Part shown: positions 14,571 through 17,030 of the stretch, piece by piece
Position numbering within the stretch: the first letter of the stretch is position 1
Layout of the letters: each line of letters opens with the position of its first letter
Source of the DNA: JBGCDD01 sp045105075
GTDB lineage: Bacteria > Pseudomonadota > Alphaproteobacteria > Rhodobacterales > Rhodobacteraceae
Length of the DNA stretch: 17,030 bases
NCBI GenBank assembly: GCA_045105075.1
Contig: JBGCDD010000176.1
Span: 1 to 17,030, forward strand
Reading direction: 5' to 3'
Program-made: the position numbers and the translations under genes
Notes under the pieces: model-generated
What the model saw: only the letters and a program-made list of their open reading frames with translations
Told to the model about the DNA's origin: nothing
Databases searched by the model: none

Positions 14571-15350
14571 TCAGTCGCCCACATGCCCGGCCCGCAAGCC
14601 CTCGCGCACCCGGTGGGCCACGGCAATGAACTCGGGCGTGTCGCGAATGTCCAAAGGCCGCTCGCGCGGCAGCGGGCTGTCGATCACATCGGTAATCCGC
14701 CCCGGACGCGGGCTCATCACCACAATCTTGGTGGAAAGGTACACCGCCTCGGGGATCGAATGGGTGACAAAGCCAATCGTCTTGCCCGTCCGGGCCCACA
14801 GCGCCAGAAGCTGCTCGTTCAAATGATCGCGCACAATTTCATCCAAAGCGCCAAACGGCTCGTCCATCAACAGAATATCCGCATCAAAACTCAGCGCGCG
14901 CGCGATGCTGGCGCGCTGCTGCATCCCGCCCGACAACTGCCACGGAAACTTGCCACCAAACCCTTCCAGATCAACCAGTTGCAGCACGTCCTTCACGCGC
15001 TTTTTCCGCTCGGCGCGCGAAAACCCCATGATCTCGAGCGGCAGTTTTATGTTGCCCGCAATCGTGCGCCAAGGATACAACCCCGCAGCCTGAAACACAT
15101 AGCCATAGGCCCGCGCGCGCCGCGCCTCCTCGGGGCTGACACCGTTCACCGTGATCGAACCGCCAGTCGGTTGTTCCAGCGCCGCCATCACCCGCAAAAA
15201 CGTGGTTTTACCGCACCCCGACGGGCCGATAAAGCTGACAAAGTCGCCCTTGTTTATCGTCAGGGTCACGTCCTTGAGCGCCTGAACATCGCCGTCCTTG
15301 GACGCAAACACCAGGTCCAGATTCTGCGCCTCGATCACCGGATCAGTCAA
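14571..15350 (-). CDS. ABC transporter ATPase (predicted pyrimidine transporter)
   Basis: This 259-residue SsuB/TauB-class ATPase energises the two permeases. With a TTG start at 15350, Walker A is GPSGCGKT (42-49), Q-loop Gln87, signature LSGGMQQR (139-146), Walker B ILLMDEP (159-165) and H-loop His197. I prefer TTG at 15350 over the in-frame ATG at 15401. GGAG lies about 8 nt upstream of it, it overlaps the preceding stop by 8 nt (TTGACTGA), and the extra N-terminal residues (MGCLWKRKN) lack family resemblance. No C-terminal substrate-sensing domain is present. Confidence 0.88.
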   Translation of the reverse strand: MTDPVIEAQNLDLVFASKDGDVQALKDVTLTINKGDFVSFIGPSGCGKTTFLRVMAALEQPTGGSITVNGVSPEEARRARAYGYVFQAAGLYPWRTIAGNIKLPLEIMGFSRAERKKRVKDVLQLVDLEGFGGKFPWQLSGGMQQRASIARALSFDADILLMDEPFGALDEIVRDHLNEQLLALWARTGKTIGFVTHSIPEAVYLSTKIVVMSPRPGRITDVIDSPLPRERPLDIRDTPEFIAVAHRVREGLRAGHVGD

Positions 15351-15834
15351 TCGCCTTACTCCATCGATTGACAAGTTTTTCCGTTTCCACAAACAGCCCA
15401 CCCTTGTTGTCGTCCAACCGCGCCCCCGAGATAAAATTCTCCAGCCGCTCCCAATCGCGCCGCATCACATTGCCCCAGTAATCGCGATAAACCTTCTCAT
15501 CAATCGCCCCGTGCCGCACCATCCGCGTCAGCAACCCATAAATGCTCAGAATGAACCGAGCCTGCCGCTTTTCGCGATCCTCCATTTGCTGATACGCCTT
15601 CTGATGCGGGCCCCGAAAGAACTCGTGACGGGCGATGCGGAATTTCTCGTCCTGCAGGGTTTCATGCACGATCATCATCGATTCGCGCAAAAACCGCTTC
15701 TGATCATTGTCCACATTCGCCGCCTGCAACCGCAACTGGCGAAACACAAAAACCGTCGTTATGATCACCGCCAAAGACGCGATGATCGCACCAATGTCCG
15801 CACCGAGGGCCAGCCAAAGTTCGATGTCACCCAA
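15343..15834 (-). CDS. DUF4760-like membrane-anchored protein
   Basis: This 163-residue protein has one N-terminal transmembrane helix (ALGADIGAIIASLAVIITTVFVF) followed by a charged helical, presumably cytoplasmic, region (KRFLRESMMIVHETLQDEKFRIARHEFF and GLLTRMVRHGAIDEKVYRDYWGNVMRRDW). The layout fits DUF4760-type proteins of unknown function. The only reasonable start is a TTG at 15834, because a TAA lies two codons upstream; it has no clear ribosome-binding site. Its stop overlaps the ATPase start, so it is coupled to the transporter genes. It sits between hydA and the ABC genes. A role in transporter regulation would be inference. Confidence 0.65.
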   Translation of the reverse strand: MGDIELWLALGADIGAIIASLAVIITTVFVFRQLRLQAANVDNDQKRFLRESMMIVHETLQDEKFRIARHEFFRGPHQKAYQQMEDREKRQARFILSIYGLLTRMVRHGAIDEKVYRDYWGNVMRRDWERLENFISGARLDDNKGGLFVETEKLVNRWSKAID

Positions 15835-15964
15835 TTTTTAGTAAACCCAATTTCAACGGTTGCTTTCGGCTTTTGACTTGCAGTCAATCTTATGACCGAC
15901 AGAGTCCTCAGCAAGCTCTCGGAGTTTCAATAGTCCGCCCACTTGTTTTTCAATGTCGCCACCA

Positions 15965-17030
15965 TCAAACCCCCGTCGCTGGAATGCCCGTACGCTCCAC
16001 AGGCCGGGGCGAGGTCAGCTCTTTCCACGAGCTCAGCGCCTTGTTGACCGAGGTGTTGGGCGCGCGTTTGACGAATTTGCCGTGGCCTTCCTGGGTGCGG
16101 ATCTCGCCGTCGTGGATCGCGACAAAACCGCGTGTCAGGGTGAAGCGCGGCAAGCCTTTAACATGTTGGCCCTCAAATACGTTGTAGTCGATCGCCGATT
16201 GCTGTTTGGCAGCCGTGATCGTCTTCTCTTTTGTCGGGTCCCAAACCACCAGATCTGCGTCCGCCCCTACCAACACCGCACCCTTTTTAGGATAGCAATT
16301 CAAGATCTTGGCGATGTTTGTTGATGTAACGGCCACGAATTCGTTTGGCGTCAGACGCCCGGTTTCAACGCCGTGCGTCCACAGCATCGGCATCCGATCT
16401 TCAAGCCCACCTGTGCCGTTTGGAATCTTGGTGAAATCGCCCACGCCATAGCGTTTTTGATCCGTGGTTAAGGCGCAATGATCGGTGCCACAACGCTCAA
16501 AGACCCGGCCTGAAGCCCATGCCACAGGCTTTCCTGGTGCTTTTTGTTGCGGAATGGCGGGCTCATGACGCGGCGCGCGGCGTGGTCCCAATCTTTGTTG
16601 AAATACTCGGATTCGTCCAAGGTCAGATGCTGGATCAAAGGCTCGCCCCAAACCCGCTTGCCCATCTGACGCGCGCGCCGGATCGCTTCGTGAGAGTCCT
16701 CGCAACTGGTGTGCACCACATAAAGCGGCACGCCGGCCATATCGGCAATCATGATGGCGCGGTTGGTCGCTTCACCCTCGACCTGCGGCGGGCGCGAATA
16801 GGCGTGCGCCTCGGGTCCGTTGTTGCCCTCGGCCACCAGCTTGGCCGACAGTTCCGCCACCACATCGCCGTTTTCCGCATGCACCATGGCAATGCCGCCC
16901 AGCTCGGCAAGACGTTGAAAAGACGCATACATTTCGTCGTCATTGACCATCAGCGCGCCTTTATAGGCCATGAAATGCTTGAACGTGTTGATGCCACGCT
17001 CGCGCACGACGGTCTCCATCTCGTTGAACA
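15965..17030 (-). pseudogene. hydA: Dihydropyrimidinase/D-hydantoinase, 5' cut by window edge, with internal frameshift
   Basis: This is the cyclic amidohydrolase that opens dihydrouracil/dihydrothymine in reductive pyrimidine degradation. The first visible part (17030 to about 16487) carries FKHFMAYKG with the lysine expected to be carboxylated, MVHAENGD and YVVHTSCEDS with metal-binding histidines, then SLSVVA. Here one base is missing between 16486 and 16487. The original frame then ends PIIAP and stop, while the frame shifted by one base continues TDHCALTTDQKRYG, NGTGGLEDRMPMLWTHGV and NIAKILNCYPKKG. It reaches a normal C-terminus ending at 15965. The lost base falls just before the catalytic Asp of TDH, so the truncated protein lacks it. 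This may be a true pseudogene or a sequencing error. The N-terminal HxH site is outside the window. Confidence 0.85.

Noticed and set aside
13776..15371. Open frame of 531 codons on the plus strand
   Set aside because: It is antisense to the ATPase and permease 1 and has shadow-type composition; the minus-strand genes have clear motifs.

Overview
The window looks like chromosomal DNA of an alphaproteobacterium, most likely Rhodobacterales (Roseobacter group). This is inferred from GC-rich codon use, the glutaryl-CoA dehydrogenase and pyrimidine-transport gene types, and the style of the IS3 transposase. No rRNA, tRNA or CRISPR array was seen.

Left part (1-4250) is accessory, decayed DNA. It opens with the 3' end of a cyclase-type TPR protein (1-1011), then an IS3-family element read on the minus strand (1080-2429). 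Three short palindromic insertions, which resemble one another, interrupt the transposase genes of this IS. The IS abuts a relic of a second, related IS3 transposase on the plus strand. Beyond lie a probable serine-recombinase remnant, two inverted repeats, and a fused pseudogene made of a GltS-type glutamate symporter tail joined to a BCCT transporter tail.

Middle part (4255-7997, plus strand) holds a P-loop kinase-like protein, a Bcr/CflA-type MFS exporter with a possible 8-codon leader peptide, and a TTC38-like TPR protein. The TPR gene overlaps the convergent gcdH by 16 bp.

Right part (7982-17030) is all minus strand. In transcription order it begins with hydA (dihydropyrimidinase, running off the right edge and carrying a frameshift). 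A DUF4760-like membrane protein, an ABC ATPase, two permeases and an NMT1/THI5-like binding protein follow, closed by a clear rho-independent terminator at 11675-11704. This is a predicted pyrimidine uptake and reductive catabolism operon. A tungstate uptake operon in the order tupB-tupC-tupA comes next, then gcdH. Tight overlaps of 4-8 nt link several of these genes.

The most unusual signal is the set of 36-44 bp two-hairpin elements inside the IS3 copy. They share a 5' block YTGCCCGRCA and a 3' block GARAGGGG but have different central palindromes, and they occur in both orientations. They look like a small, non-autonomous palindromic repeat family.
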